DNA of 64,000 nt from DASUPK01 sp963736305 (GTDB taxonomy: Bacteria > Actinomycetota > Thermoleophilia > Solirubrobacterales > 70-9), in the NCBI GenBank assembly GCA_963736305.1, contig CAVTOD010000005.1, positions 1,054,001 to 1,118,000 of the forward strand, in the 5' to 3' direction. Positions 33,873-42,466 of this stretch are shown here, piece by piece. The translations under genes and the position numbers were made by a program. Each line of letters opens with the position of its first letter. Position 1 is the stretch's first letter. The notes beneath the pieces were generated by a model, which was not told where the DNA came from, searched no databases, and worked only from the letters and a program-made list of their open reading frames with translations.

Positions 33873-35210
33873 TCAACCTGCTCCGCCGGTCAGGCTCGGG
33901 TCCGACTGCTCGATCTGTCGGACCTTCGCGATATCCGGTTCGTCCGCACTGATGTCGAAGCAATCCTCCTTGATGACCATCTTGCCGTTGTCAGGCGTGG
34001 TGGTCCAGTCGACATTGTTCGGAATGTGCAGCGGTGCGTTCTTCCCGAAGTACCAGGGCCGGCACAGGATGTCGGTCTTCTGGTCCTTCAGGTTGAACAC
34101 GGCCTCGTTCACGCTCTGCAGCGTGTAGTCACCATTGACCGTCTCCAGGGCGTTGGTCATGAACTCGCCCATCAGGTAACCCATCTGGCTGAAGCTGCCC
34201 AGACCGCCGGTCACCGCTTGGCCGTACTTCTTCATGACTGAGCGATAGAGCTCTGAGTCGGGACCGTCGAAATCGGTCACGTTGAGCTCGGCGTTGACGA
34301 GCAGCTTGCCGTCCCACTTCGTCCCCAGCGCCTGCGCCAGGAAGTCGGTGTTGCACGGCGTCGAGCAGCCCCACGCCTTGACGCTGTCCTCGAGGCCCTG
34401 CTGCTGGGCGGCCTGGAGGATCTTCAGCGCCTCGGGCGGCGTGAAGTTGAGGACGACGGCCCCGTTGGGACCGGCCTCCTGGGTCAACCTCACCGCGACC
34501 GAGTTCGCGTCCTGAATCGGGACGTTGTCGGTCGACTCGCTGATCGGCACACCGGCCGCGTCGGCCACGATCTTCGGGCCTGCCGCGATGTAGCCGGTGC
34601 CCGGGACGTTCGACTGGTCGAACGCGATCTTGTCGACGTCCTGACGGATGACCGCCTGGACGGCGCCGTCCGAGCTGTAGCGCGGGCCCATGTTGACGGG
34701 AGCGCTGTTCGGCGTCGACCAGCACGACGGAGCGATACCGGCGTTCAGGACCGCAATGCCCTTCTGCTCGTAGTAGCTGTGGTTGACGTCACACTCGATC
34801 AGGCTGAAGCCGCCGGCCATGCCGACGACACCGTCGGTCTCGACCAGCTTCTTCGCCAGCGCCGCATTCTGCGCCGGGTCGGTCTGCTCGGTCTCCGCGA
34901 TGTACTGAATCGGATGACCGTTGACGCCACCGTTGGCGTTCACGCAGTCGAAGTACGCCTTGGCAGCGTTCTCGCCATCGGTGAAGTCCGTACCGGGCTG
35001 CTTGGTGGCGATCGCCCCGATCTTGATCGGACTACCGGTTGGCTTCTGACCGTTGCCGTTGCCGCACTTTGGATTGTCTACGACTGATCCGCTGTTGCTG
35101 CTTTTGCTACCGCTGCCGCCGCATGCGGCAACGACCAATGACAGGCCTGCCGCGACCACGACCAACGTGGTGACGGATCGCCCTCTCGTCGAGCCGAAGT
35201 ACCTCTTCAC
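33873..35210 (-). CDS. ABC transporter substrate-binding lipoprotein (LivK/periplasmic-binding type 1)
   Basis: This 445-residue protein has a lipoprotein signal: basic KRYFGSTRGR, a hydrophobic stretch, and the lipobox VAAC with C30. A Ser/Gly linker and a type-1 periplasmic-binding fold follow (IKIGAIATKQPG, a repeated pattern of HAAT binding proteins). Several extra cysteines in the mature part (CSTPC near the middle) might form disulfides. The GTG start follows GAGGAGGAGA. Members of this family import branched-chain amino acids, amides and also aromatic acids; the operon suggests an aromatic or oxo acid. Confidence 0.85.
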   Translation of the reverse strand: MKRYFGSTRGRSVTTLVVVAAGLSLVVAACGGSGSKSSNSGSVVDNPKCGNGNGQKPTGSPIKIGAIATKQPGTDFTDGENAAKAYFDCVNANGGVNGHPIQYIAETEQTDPAQNAALAKKLVETDGVVGMAGGFSLIECDVNHSYYEQKGIAVLNAGIAPSCWSTPNSAPVNMGPRYSSDGAVQAVIRQDVDKIAFDQSNVPGTGYIAAGPKIVADAAGVPISESTDNVPIQDANSVAVRLTQEAGPNGAVVLNFTPPEALKILQAAQQQGLEDSVKAWGCSTPCNTDFLAQALGTKWDGKLLVNAELNVTDFDGPDSELYRSVMKKYGQAVTGGLGSFSQMGYLMGEFMTNALETVNGDYTLQSVNEAVFNLKDQKTDILCRPWYFGKNAPLHIPNNVDWTTTPDNGKMVIKEDCFDISADEPDIAKVRQIEQSDPSLTGGAG

Positions 35211-35266
35211 CGATCTCTCCTCCTCTATTACCGGCCATCGGTCGGTTCCGGCGGCCCTGGCGTGAT

Positions 35267-35295
35267 CCTATACCAAGAAAGTCATTTCGTTTGGT
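35267..35295 (-). promoter_or_regulatory. Candidate promoter/operator of the ABC-transporter operon
   Basis: On the minus strand the -10-like TATAGG occupies 35272-35267, about 57 bases before the binding-protein start. An ACCAA-N14-TTGGT inverted pair (35272-35295) lies where the -35 should be, and no good -35 hexamer is present. This arrangement fits a regulated promoter that needs an activator. The signal is short and could be chance. Confidence 0.35.
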
Positions 35296-35309
35296 TTGTT
35301 CGTATTCCC

Positions 35310-36179
35310 CTAATTTGAGCCCAATCCGAGCAATCGGGAGGCGTTTTCCTTGAGAATCAGGGGCCTCACCGCGTCGTCGATCTCGAGCCGCTCGAAGTCC
35401 GCAAGCCAGCGCTCGGGCGTGATCATCGGGTAGTCCGACCCGAACAGGACCTGCCTCTTGAGCAGCGTGTTCGCGTAGCGGACCAGCTGGGGCGGGAAGT
35501 ACTTGGGCGACCAGCCGGAGAGGTCGATGTAGACCTCCGGCTTGTGCATCGCGATCGAGATCGCCTCGTCCTGCCACGGAAACGAAGGATGGGCGAGGAC
35601 GATCTGCAGCTCGGGGAAGTCGGCCGCCACGTCGTCGACGTGGATCGGGTTGGAGTACTTGAGCCGGATCCCGCCCCCACCGGGAAGGCCCGAGCCGATT
35701 CCGCTGTGGCCGGTGTGAAAGAGGGCGGGGAGGCCCGCCTCGGCGATCACCTCGTAGAGGGGGTAGGCGGCCCGGTCGTTGGGGAAGAACGCCTGCAGGT
35801 TCGGGTGGAACTTGAAGCCGCGGACGTCGTGCTCCGCGATCAGCCTGCGGGCGCGCTCGACCGCGTCCGGCCGGGCGGGGTCGACGCTCGCGAACGGAAT
35901 CAGGACGTCGGCGTACTCCGCGGCCCCCTCGAGCACCTCCTCGTTGGGCACCGGCGGCCGGCCGGACTGCGATTCCCAGTCCACCGTGAAGACCACCGCC
36001 GCCATCCCGCGTTCGCGGTAGTAGGTGCCGACGTCGTCGATCGTCGGCGTCCCTCCGCCGTCGCGGAAGTACTTCTGCGAGGCCTCGCGGAGCCTCGGCG
36101 GAATCGGGTCGTGGCCGTCCCGCGAGACCTCGACATGGGTGTGGACGTCGATCGCACTGACCGCGTCGAGGTCGATCAC
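35310..36179 (-). CDS. Metal-dependent amidohydrolase (Amidohydro_2/ACMSD-like)
   Basis: This 289-residue TIM-barrel hydrolase has likely metal ligands H13 and H15 (DVHTHV), H155 (FHTGHSG), H197 (LAHPSF) and D249 (GSDYP), with GFKFHP at 121-126. The family includes decarboxylases (gamma-resorcylate, ACMS) and lactone hydrolases such as 2-pyrone-4,6-dicarboxylate hydrolase. The GTG start overlaps the MaoC stop (GTGA). A decarboxylase or lactonase acting on an aromatic or ring-cleavage product is the best guess. Confidence 0.78.
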   Translation of the reverse strand: MIDLDAVSAIDVHTHVEVSRDGHDPIPPRLREASQKYFRDGGGTPTIDDVGTYYRERGMAAVVFTVDWESQSGRPPVPNEEVLEGAAEYADVLIPFASVDPARPDAVERARRLIAEHDVRGFKFHPNLQAFFPNDRAAYPLYEVIAEAGLPALFHTGHSGIGSGLPGGGGIRLKYSNPIHVDDVAADFPELQIVLAHPSFPWQDEAISIAMHKPEVYIDLSGWSPKYFPPQLVRYANTLLKRQVLFGSDYPMITPERWLADFERLEIDDAVRPLILKENASRLLGLGSN

Positions 36180-37027
36180 GACGATGGCGCCTCGGAGATC
36201 TCGGCCAGGCCGTCCTTGAGAACCACCTCGTCGGCGCCGTTGGTCGCGTCGAACCGGACGGCGCCGTTCTCCGGCTGGAGGACCCGCGTCGTCAGCGCTT
36301 CCCCCGGCGTCATCGGCCGCGAGAAGCGCACCGCCAGCCGCCGGATCGCGGCCGGGTCCTCGATCTCCCGCGCCGCGAGCACCGCCCGGCCGGCGAAGGC
36401 CATCAGGCAGAGGCCGTGGACGATGATCCCGGGCAGCCCCGCCGCCCGCGCCACCTCCTCGTCGAGGTGAAAGGCGTTGTGGTCGCCGGAGGCCTCGGCG
36501 TAGCGCTCGGTGATGCCCTCGGCGAGCGGATAGGTGATCTCAGCGGCGAGCTCAGCCTCCGTGAGCTCGGCCGGCATCCGGTGATCGGGCGCCACCTCGC
36601 CGGCCCCCTCTCCGCCGGAGATGCCGCGGTAGAACTCCGTCACGTACTGCTCGTTGAGCACCCGGTCATCCCCGTCCCGGGTCTCGGTCTTCAGCACGAC
36701 GGTGGTGCCGGACTCCTTGACGTGGACGCCGACGGCCGCCGCGCGCGAGCGGAGTGTCATCCCGGACTGGATCGGCGTCGAGATCTGGATGTCCTGGTCG
36801 CCATGGACGACGCGCGGCCGAGCCTCCTCCGGCGCGACGGACCTCGCCGCCTCCTGGAGGGCGTCCCAGACCGGGACGATCGCGAACACGGGAGTGGCGA
36901 TCCTCCCTTCGAGGGCGATCGCGCTCCTCTCCTCGGTGGCCTGCGCGTAGGCCGCGAGGGCCTCCTTGCTCACCGACATTGCCCTGCCAGGGGTCCAGCG
37001 CCCGAGCGCATCGAGGTTGAACTGCAC
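36176..37027 (-). CDS. MaoC-like enoyl-CoA hydratase with two hotdog domains
   Basis: This 283-residue protein has an N-terminal MaoC-N type hotdog and a C-terminal one with the R-hydratase motif ASGDHNAFHLDEEVARAAGL followed by IIVHG. This supplies the catalytic Asp and His. It would hydrate a 2-enoyl-CoA to the (R)-3-hydroxyacyl-CoA, for example after beta-oxidation of a cinnamoyl-CoA side chain. The GTG start at 37027 follows AAGGAGAGTC; sequence upstream in the same frame has no family similarity. The aldehyde dehydrogenase gene ends 40 bases upstream. Confidence 0.82.
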   Translation of the reverse strand: MQFNLDALGRWTPGRAMSVSKEALAAYAQATEERSAIALEGRIATPVFAIVPVWDALQEAARSVAPEEARPRVVHGDQDIQISTPIQSGMTLRSRAAAVGVHVKESGTTVVLKTETRDGDDRVLNEQYVTEFYRGISGGEGAGEVAPDHRMPAELTEAELAAEITYPLAEGITERYAEASGDHNAFHLDEEVARAAGLPGIIVHGLCLMAFAGRAVLAAREIEDPAAIRRLAVRFSRPMTPGEALTTRVLQPENGAVRFDATNGADEVVLKDGLAEISEAPSS

Positions 37028-37067
37028 GACTCTCCTTATGTAGGGGGACTCTGTGGTGGCCAGAACC

Positions 37068-38555
37068 CTAGAACGGGTAGCTCGCAGGCTCCGGCTGCTC
37101 GGTGATCCAGCGCACCTCGGTGAACTCCTCGACGCTGAAGTGACCGCCGAAGCGGCCCCCGTTGCCCGAGGCGCCCCGGCCGCCGAAGGGGGCGATCGGG
37201 TCGTCATAGACGGTCGAGTCCATGATGTGCACCAGGCCGGTGTCGAGCCGGTCGGCGACCTCGCGCCCTCGCTCGTGCGAGTTCGTGAAGACGGCGCCGG
37301 AGAGCCCGTACTCGGTGTCGTTGGCGAGCGCGACCGCCTCGTCCTCGTCCGAGAAGGTCATCACCGGCGCGACCGGACCGAAGATCTCCTCATTCCAGGC
37401 GCGCATGTCGGTGGTGACGTCGGCTAGCACCGTCGGCGGGAAGTAGGGCGGGTCGCCCTTGCCGCCGGTCTTCAGATCAGCCCCGGCGCCGACGGCCTCG
37501 TCCACGATCTCCTGGACGCGGTCGATCTGGCGGCGGTTGATGATCGGCCCGAGCGCCACCTCCTCCGTGCCGGGGTTCCCGACCGGGAGCCGGGCGCCGC
37601 GCTCGGCGAGCTTGGAGATGTACTCGTCCGCAATCGACTCGTGGACCAGATGCCGTCCCGAGGCCATGCAGATCTGGCCCTGGTGGAAGAAGGTCCCGAA
37701 GGCGCCACAGGACGTGGCCTTCTCGATGTCGGCGTCGTCGAGGACGATGAAGGAGCTCTTTCCTCCGAGCTCCAGCGCCACCCGCTTCAGGTTCCCGCCG
37801 GCGAGCGCCCCGACCGCGCGACCCGCGCGGGTCGATCCGGTGAAGGAGACCATCCGCACCTCGGGCGCCTCGCAGATCGCTTCGCCCGGCTCGACTCCGC
37901 CGGGGAGCACCTGGAAGACGTCCTCCGGCATCCCGGCCTCCTCGAAGGCCCGGGCGAATGCCAACCCTCCCGAGACGGGGGTGTGCGGGTCGCACTTGAG
38001 CAGGACCGTGTTGCCGAGCGCGAGCGCCGGCGCGACGGAGCGCATCGAAAGGATCATCGGGAAGTTCCATGGCGCGATCACGCCGACCACCCCGACTGGC
38101 AGCCGCTTCGCCATGCTGAGCCGGCCCTGCTCGTTGGGCAGCACCTCACCGATCGGCCCTGAGGTCAAGGCGCCGGCGGCCCGCAGCTCCTTCTCGGCCT
38201 CGCCGACCTCGAAGGCGGCCTTCTGGGCGACTCCGCCGCCCTCGTGGATCAGCCACCACTCGCACTCTTCCCGCGCGCTCTCGAGCGCGTCGGCGGCCGC
38301 ATTCAGGATCGCCGCTCGCTCGGGGCCCGGGGTCGCGGCCCAGGCCGGCTGCGCTTCCGCCGCGAGTCGCGAGGCCCGCAGGACGTCGTCCCGGCCTGCG
38401 CTTCCGACCGACGCCAGGTGCTCGTCGGTGGCGGGGTTGTGCACCTCGAGCCGCTCGCTGGTCTCCCGCCAGCCACCGCTGAAGATCTTGCCGTCGAGGA
38501 CGTCCTCGGTGATCAGGTGTCCCGTCCTTGAGCCTGACTGCGTTGCAACCTCCAT
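37068..38555 (-). CDS. NAD(P)-dependent aldehyde dehydrogenase (benzaldehyde/vanillin dehydrogenase-like)
   Basis: This 495-residue aldehyde dehydrogenase has the PWNFP block, FTGSTRAGRAVG, the general-base Glu in LELGGKSS and the catalytic Cys in HQGQICMASGRH. That last form, QGQICMA-x-R/G, is common in benzaldehyde and vanillin dehydrogenases. In this context it probably oxidises an aromatic aldehyde to the acid feeding VanAB or PobA. The ATG at 38555 follows GGAGGAGCG. It is divergent from the GntR gene, with an operator-like CTGTATGCAA overlapping its promoter. Confidence 0.86.
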   Translation of the reverse strand: MEVATQSGSRTGHLITEDVLDGKIFSGGWRETSERLEVHNPATDEHLASVGSAGRDDVLRASRLAAEAQPAWAATPGPERAAILNAAADALESAREECEWWLIHEGGGVAQKAAFEVGEAEKELRAAGALTSGPIGEVLPNEQGRLSMAKRLPVGVVGVIAPWNFPMILSMRSVAPALALGNTVLLKCDPHTPVSGGLAFARAFEEAGMPEDVFQVLPGGVEPGEAICEAPEVRMVSFTGSTRAGRAVGALAGGNLKRVALELGGKSSFIVLDDADIEKATSCGAFGTFFHQGQICMASGRHLVHESIADEYISKLAERGARLPVGNPGTEEVALGPIINRRQIDRVQEIVDEAVGAGADLKTGGKGDPPYFPPTVLADVTTDMRAWNEEIFGPVAPVMTFSDEDEAVALANDTEYGLSGAVFTNSHERGREVADRLDTGLVHIMDSTVYDDPIAPFGGRGASGNGGRFGGHFSVEEFTEVRWITEQPEPASYPF

Positions 38556-38601
38556 CGCTCCTCCTCCGTTGGCCTCTCTCGCTCCGGGCTCAGCGGGGTG
38601 T

Positions 38602-38630
38602 ATCTTGCCGGACTGCGGGTCTGTATGCAA
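38602..38630 (-). promoter_or_regulatory. Promoter of the aldehyde dehydrogenase operon with overlapping GntR-type operator
   Basis: On the minus strand TTGCAT (38630-38625) and CAAGAT (38607-38602) are spaced by 17 bases, a good sigma-70-like layout. The -35 is part of TTGCATACAG (CTGTATGCAA on the plus strand, 38621-38630), a one-sided variant of the CTGTATACAG palindromes at 69 and 144. Binding there would block the -35. Confidence 0.5.
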
Positions 38631-38682
38631 CAGGAGAGGAGCGGAGGTTGTTTGAGGCGAGAGCTTTCGCAATGAGCGGGCC

Positions 38683-39462
38683 ATGAACCGCGATCCTGCA
38701 TACAACGACGGGGTTGACGTCACTGTGGAGGGCGCCTCGCAGGGCGTGCGGGCACTGCTCAGCCTGCGAGAGCTGCTGCTCAGCGGCGAGTTCCCACCCG
38801 GCACGAGGATGTCCGAGCTGCCGCTGGTGGAGCGGCTCGGTGTCTCGCGCACGCCGCTGCGGCTGGCTCTCTCGACGCTCGAGCACGAGGGCCTCCTGGA
38901 GAACCTCGAGGGCGGGGGCTACGCGGTCCGCGAGTTCACCATGGACGAGATCCACGACGCGATCGAGCTCCGCGGCGTCCTCGAAGGAACCGCGGCGCGG
39001 TTCGCCGCAGAGCGCGGCGCCACCTCCGAGCAGCTCGACCGGATGCGCCAGCTCAGCGCCGAGATGAACCCGCTCGTCCACCGGTCGGACGTCGACTCCT
39101 TCTGGCAGTACGTGGAGCGCAACCGCGCCTTCCACGCGCTGCTGCTCGAGGCGGCCGCGAGCCCGGTGCTGGAGCGGGCGCTGGAGGGGATCGTCGCCCT
39201 CCCGTTCGCGTCTCCGAGCGCCCTGGTGCAGGGGCAGGCAGAGCTTCCGGAGTCCCGCGAGATCCTCGTGATCGCGCAGGACCATCACCGCGGCCTGATC
39301 GAGGCGATCGATCGGCGCGAGGCGGCTCGCGCCGAGGCGCTCGCCCGCGAGCACGCGCGCGTGGCCCTGCGGAACCTGGAGATCGTGCTGGAAAACCGTG
39401 ACGTGCTGGAGCGGATCCCGGGCGCGTCGCTGATCAACCTGGCGGACCGCGCAACCAGCTGA
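38683..39462 (+). CDS. GntR-family transcriptional regulator, FCD subgroup
   Basis: This 259-residue regulator has a winged helix (about 25-84, with ELPLVERLGVSRTPLRLAL) and an all-helical FCD ligand domain. The metal or ligand histidines are probably H151 and H201/H202. It is divergent from the aldehyde dehydrogenase and followed 15 bases later by the MetE-like gene. TGTATRCA-type sites occur upstream, within its own first codons (38696-38705) and at the Rieske operon promoter. It is therefore the likely regulator of all three, probably relieved by an aromatic acid. No binding data can be read from sequence. Confidence 0.87.
   Translation: MNRDPAYNDGVDVTVEGASQGVRALLSLRELLLSGEFPPGTRMSELPLVERLGVSRTPLRLALSTLEHEGLLENLEGGGYAVREFTMDEIHDAIELRGVLEGTAARFAAERGATSEQLDRMRQLSAEMNPLVHRSDVDSFWQYVERNRAFHALLLEAAASPVLERALEGIVALPFASPSALVQGQAELPESREILVIAQDHHRGLIEAIDRREAARAEALAREHARVALRNLEIVLENRDVLERIPGASLINLADRATS
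38696..38705. promoter_or_regulatory. Operator-like CTGCATACAA inside the start of the GntR gene
   Basis: The reverse complement is TTGTATGCAG, matching the consensus YTGTATRCAR shared with sites at 69, 144 and 38621. It overlaps codons 5-8 of the regulator gene, so it could serve autoregulation by a roadblock, or be chance. The match is imperfect as a palindrome. Confidence 0.35.
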
Positions 39463-39477
39463 GAGAGGAGAGCGCAG

Positions 39478-40578
39478 ATGTCGAGCAACGGATACCACTG
39501 CGAGGTCGTCGGAAGCCTGCTGCGTCATGACGAGCTCAAGGACGCGATGGAGCGCGACGAGCGAGGCGAGATCGACAAGGCCGAGCTCGAAGTCCTCCAG
39601 GAGAAGGAGGGCAAGGACAACCTCGCCCTTCAGGAGGAGGCCGGCATCGAGGTGCTCACCGACGGCGAGGTCCGGCGCCGGTTCTGGTTTGACCCCCTGA
39701 CCGACAGCCTGTCGGGCTACAACCCGGAGGTCCCCGCTCCGGTGATGTTCCACGGCGCGGGCGACAAGCCCGACGGCCCGCCCCCGAAGCTCCCCGCGGT
39801 CACCGAGAAGCTCGGCATCCGCCACAACCTGCCGCTCGAGGAATACGAGTTCGTGAGCGCGAACACCGACCGCCCGGCGAAGGCGACCCTGGCGGGGATG
39901 ACCTACGCCAGCGTCCTCTGGGTCCCCGGTTACTCGGACAAGGTCTACCCAGACCGCGAGGCCTACATGGACGAGGTGATCGAGCTGATGAAGCAGATCG
40001 TCGGCGAGTGCGTGGAGGCCGGTTGCGACTACTTCCAGCTCGACTCCCCGCGCTACACCCACCTGGTCAGCGAGGAGGGGCAGGAGAACCTGCGCAATCT
40101 CGGGCTCGACACCGAGACCTGGCTCGGCCAGATGATCGAGCGGGACAACCAGCTGATCAAGGCGTTCCCCGACGTCACCTGGGCCGTGCACCTCTGCCGG
40201 GGCAACCACCGCTCGATGTGGTCGGTGGAAGGCGGCTATGAGGCGATCGCGGAGCAGCTCTTCAGCGATCTGGCCTGCGACCGGATCTTCGCGGAGTACG
40301 ACTCGCCGAGGGCCGGAACGTTCGAGCCGCTCCGGTTCGTCCCGGAAGGCAAGACCGTCGTGCTCGGCCTGATCACGACCAAGGAGCCCGAGCTCGAGGA
40401 CGGCGACCAGCTCAAGCAGCGGATCGAGGAGGCGTCTGAGTTCATCCCGCTCGAGCGCCTCGCGCTGAGTCCGCAGTGCGGCTTCGCGTCCACGCTGCCG
40501 GGCAACCTCGTCACCTTCGACGATCAGCGAGCGAAGCTGGAGCTGCTCGGCAAGGTCGCTCATGAGGTCTGGAGCTGA
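39478..40578 (+). CDS. MetE-like (cobalamin-independent methionine synthase C-terminal domain) methyltransferase
   Basis: This 366-residue TIM barrel has all four zinc ligands of MetE: H238 and C240 (VHLCRGN), E273 (FAEYDSPR) and C334 (SPQCGFAS). It lacks the N-terminal half of MetE. Stand-alone proteins of this kind move methyl groups to a thiol, but the donor differs. A GcvT-like gene follows by one base, which suggests a methyl-transfer pair, for instance removing O- or N-methyl groups from a substrate. AGAGAGGAGAGCG precedes the ATG. Confidence 0.75.
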   Translation: MSSNGYHCEVVGSLLRHDELKDAMERDERGEIDKAELEVLQEKEGKDNLALQEEAGIEVLTDGEVRRRFWFDPLTDSLSGYNPEVPAPVMFHGAGDKPDGPPPKLPAVTEKLGIRHNLPLEEYEFVSANTDRPAKATLAGMTYASVLWVPGYSDKVYPDREAYMDEVIELMKQIVGECVEAGCDYFQLDSPRYTHLVSEEGQENLRNLGLDTETWLGQMIERDNQLIKAFPDVTWAVHLCRGNHRSMWSVEGGYEAIAEQLFSDLACDRIFAEYDSPRAGTFEPLRFVPEGKTVVLGLITTKEPELEDGDQLKQRIEEASEFIPLERLALSPQCGFASTLPGNLVTFDDQRAKLELLGKVAHEVWS

Positions 40579-40579
40579 G

Positions 40580-41236
40580 ATGGGCTCGTTGCACAGTCCC
40601 CTCGACGATGTGCTGAAACGCTCCGGGGCCCACATGACCGAGCGCGAGGGCTGGGTGGTGGCGGCCGACTTCGGCTCGCTGGCCGCCGAGATCGCGGTCA
40701 GCCGCGCGACCGCCGGGCTCGCCGATGTATCCAGCATCGCCAAGTTCGACGTTCGCGGCTCGGCGCCGGCGATCGCGGGCATGTACCCGTCCGGCAGGGA
40801 GGTGCGGCCGGGGCGCGCGATTGAGGCCGCCGACGCCTGGTGGTGCGTGATCTCGACCGAGCAGCTCCTCGTCCTCGCCCCGCCCAGCAGGGCGGCACGG
40901 GTGCGCACCGACCTCGAGGAGGGGGCCCTTGCCGGTACCCGCATCGATGACGTGACCGCGGAGCGGGTCGCCGTCTGCCTGACGGGCCCCCACGCGCGCG
41001 AGGTCCTGACGCGCACGGGCGCCGCGCCCTGCTCTCCCGGCGCCATGCGCGTCGAGTCGGTCGGCGGCGTGCCGACTCTGGTGCTGCACCAGTACGAGAA
41101 GCAGTGGCTGCTGGTGGCGGCGGCGGAGGAGGCCGGCGCTCTCTGGGGGGCGCTGACGGAGGCGGGGTCGCCGCTCGGGCTGGCTTATGTAGGGGCGGAT
41201 GCGCTCCAGCACCTGCATGCAGCCGCGAGCGCGTAG
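40580..41236 (+). CDS. GcvT/sarcosine-oxidase-gamma-like folate-binding protein
   Basis: This 218-residue protein resembles the aminomethyltransferase/sarcosine oxidase gamma fold, with SRATAGLADVSSIAKFDVRG at the start and VCLTGPHAREVL in the middle. It is much shorter than the folate-dependent O-demethylases LigM and DesA (about 470 residues), so it may be only a half-fold or a subunit. The start at 40580 follows GGAGCTGAG, one base after the MetE-like stop. Sarcosine oxidase catalytic subunits are absent, which makes a link to the MetE-like protein more likely. Confidence 0.6.
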   Translation: MGSLHSPLDDVLKRSGAHMTEREGWVVAADFGSLAAEIAVSRATAGLADVSSIAKFDVRGSAPAIAGMYPSGREVRPGRAIEAADAWWCVISTEQLLVLAPPSRAARVRTDLEEGALAGTRIDDVTAERVAVCLTGPHAREVLTRTGAAPCSPGAMRVESVGGVPTLVLHQYEKQWLLVAAAEEAGALWGALTEAGSPLGLAYVGADALQHLHAAASA

Positions 41237-42419
41237 CTCGGGACCCGGCCGATCCGTCGTCCCGGGGACGGCCCTGATCGTCGCCGGCGTGCTGCCGGGC
41301 TTCCTCACCGCAAGCCTCGCCCCAAGGATCCGTCACGACTTCTCGTTCGGGGACTCGGTTCTCGGGCTGGCGGTGGCGATCTTCTACCTGACCTGCACCC
41401 TGAGCTCGACCCCGTCGGGCCACCTGGTGGAGCGGATCGGCGCGCGGCGAGGGATGCTCCTCGGGGCGGCGCTCACCTCCGTCGCGTGCCTCGCGATCGC
41501 GGCCTTCGCGCACTCCGCGGCCGCCCTGATCGCGATCCTGCTCGTCGCTGGGCTCGGCAACGCGATCGGCGGCCCGGCGGTCAGCGCGCTGCTGCGGCGC
41601 ACCGTCGACACCGGCCGGCACGGCTTCGCCTTCGGCGCGCAGCAGTCCGGAGCCTCGATCGGCGCGCTGCTCGCCGGCGTCGCCCTGCCCGCCGTCGCGA
41701 TTCCCTTCGGATGGAGGTGGGGATACGTCGTCGCCGGGGTGCTGGCGCTCGTCGCCGTCGCGCTCGCGCCGGCGCCCGAGCCCGGCGAGCCGCCGAGGCT
41801 CCACGCCCAGCCCGCCGCGGCGCCGCACCACCTGACCTCGATCCGCGCCCTGGCGGTCGCGGCCGCGCTGGCGAGCGCGGCGGGGGTCGGCTTCATCGCG
41901 TTCCTGGTCACCTACTCGATCGACCAGGGCATCGGCGAGGGCGCCGCGGGTCTGCTGCTCGGCGCGGTCAGCCTTACCGCGACGATCAGCCGCGTGGGCC
42001 TGGGGGTGATCGCGGACCGCTCCGCGGCCGACCCTCTCCGCCTCGCGGCGCTGACGCTCGCGGGCAGCGTGGTGGGATACCTGCTGCTGATCGCCGGCGA
42101 GCCGGTCGTGATCGTCTTGGCGGCCCTGCTGGTGGGCAGCATCGGCTGGTCATGGCCCGGGACCCTGACCTTGGCGGTCGTCTCCCGGCGTCCCGAGGCA
42201 CCGGCCTGGGCCGTCGGAGTGATGATGTCGGGCCTCTTTGCCGGTGCGGCGGGCGGGCCACTGCTGGTCGGGCTGCTCGCCGAGCACGAGCACTTCGCCG
42301 CCGCCTGGTCGCTCTGCGCGGGGCTCGCCCTGGCGGCCGCCGCGACGATCGCCCTGACGCGGCGCTTCGAGCAGTCGGCCGGCTCGCCGGCGGAGGTCGG
42401 AGCGCGGGGGGCGAGTTGA
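41199..42419 (+). CDS. Major facilitator superfamily transporter
   Basis: This 406-residue protein has about twelve hydrophobic segments and the MFS loop motif in SGHLVERIGARRGMLLG between segments 2 and 3. It starts within the end of the GcvT-like gene (38-base overlap). An in-frame ATG at 41217 is a second choice, and neither start has a strong ribosome-binding site. The CynX/NimT-like look and its place before PobA suggest uptake of an aromatic acid such as 4-hydroxybenzoate; this is inference. Confidence 0.8.
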   Translation: MRSSTCMQPRARSSGPGRSVVPGTALIVAGVLPGFLTASLAPRIRHDFSFGDSVLGLAVAIFYLTCTLSSTPSGHLVERIGARRGMLLGAALTSVACLAIAAFAHSAAALIAILLVAGLGNAIGGPAVSALLRRTVDTGRHGFAFGAQQSGASIGALLAGVALPAVAIPFGWRWGYVVAGVLALVAVALAPAPEPGEPPRLHAQPAAAPHHLTSIRALAVAAALASAAGVGFIAFLVTYSIDQGIGEGAAGLLLGAVSLTATISRVGLGVIADRSAADPLRLAALTLAGSVVGYLLLIAGEPVVIVLAALLVGSIGWSWPGTLTLAVVSRRPEAPAWAVGVMMSGLFAGAAGGPLLVGLLAEHEHFAAAWSLCAGLALAAAATIALTRRFEQSAGSPAEVGARGAS

Positions 42420-42466
42420 CAGGGGATCTAGGGTTCGCCACGCCAGCGACACGGTGAGGAGAGGGC

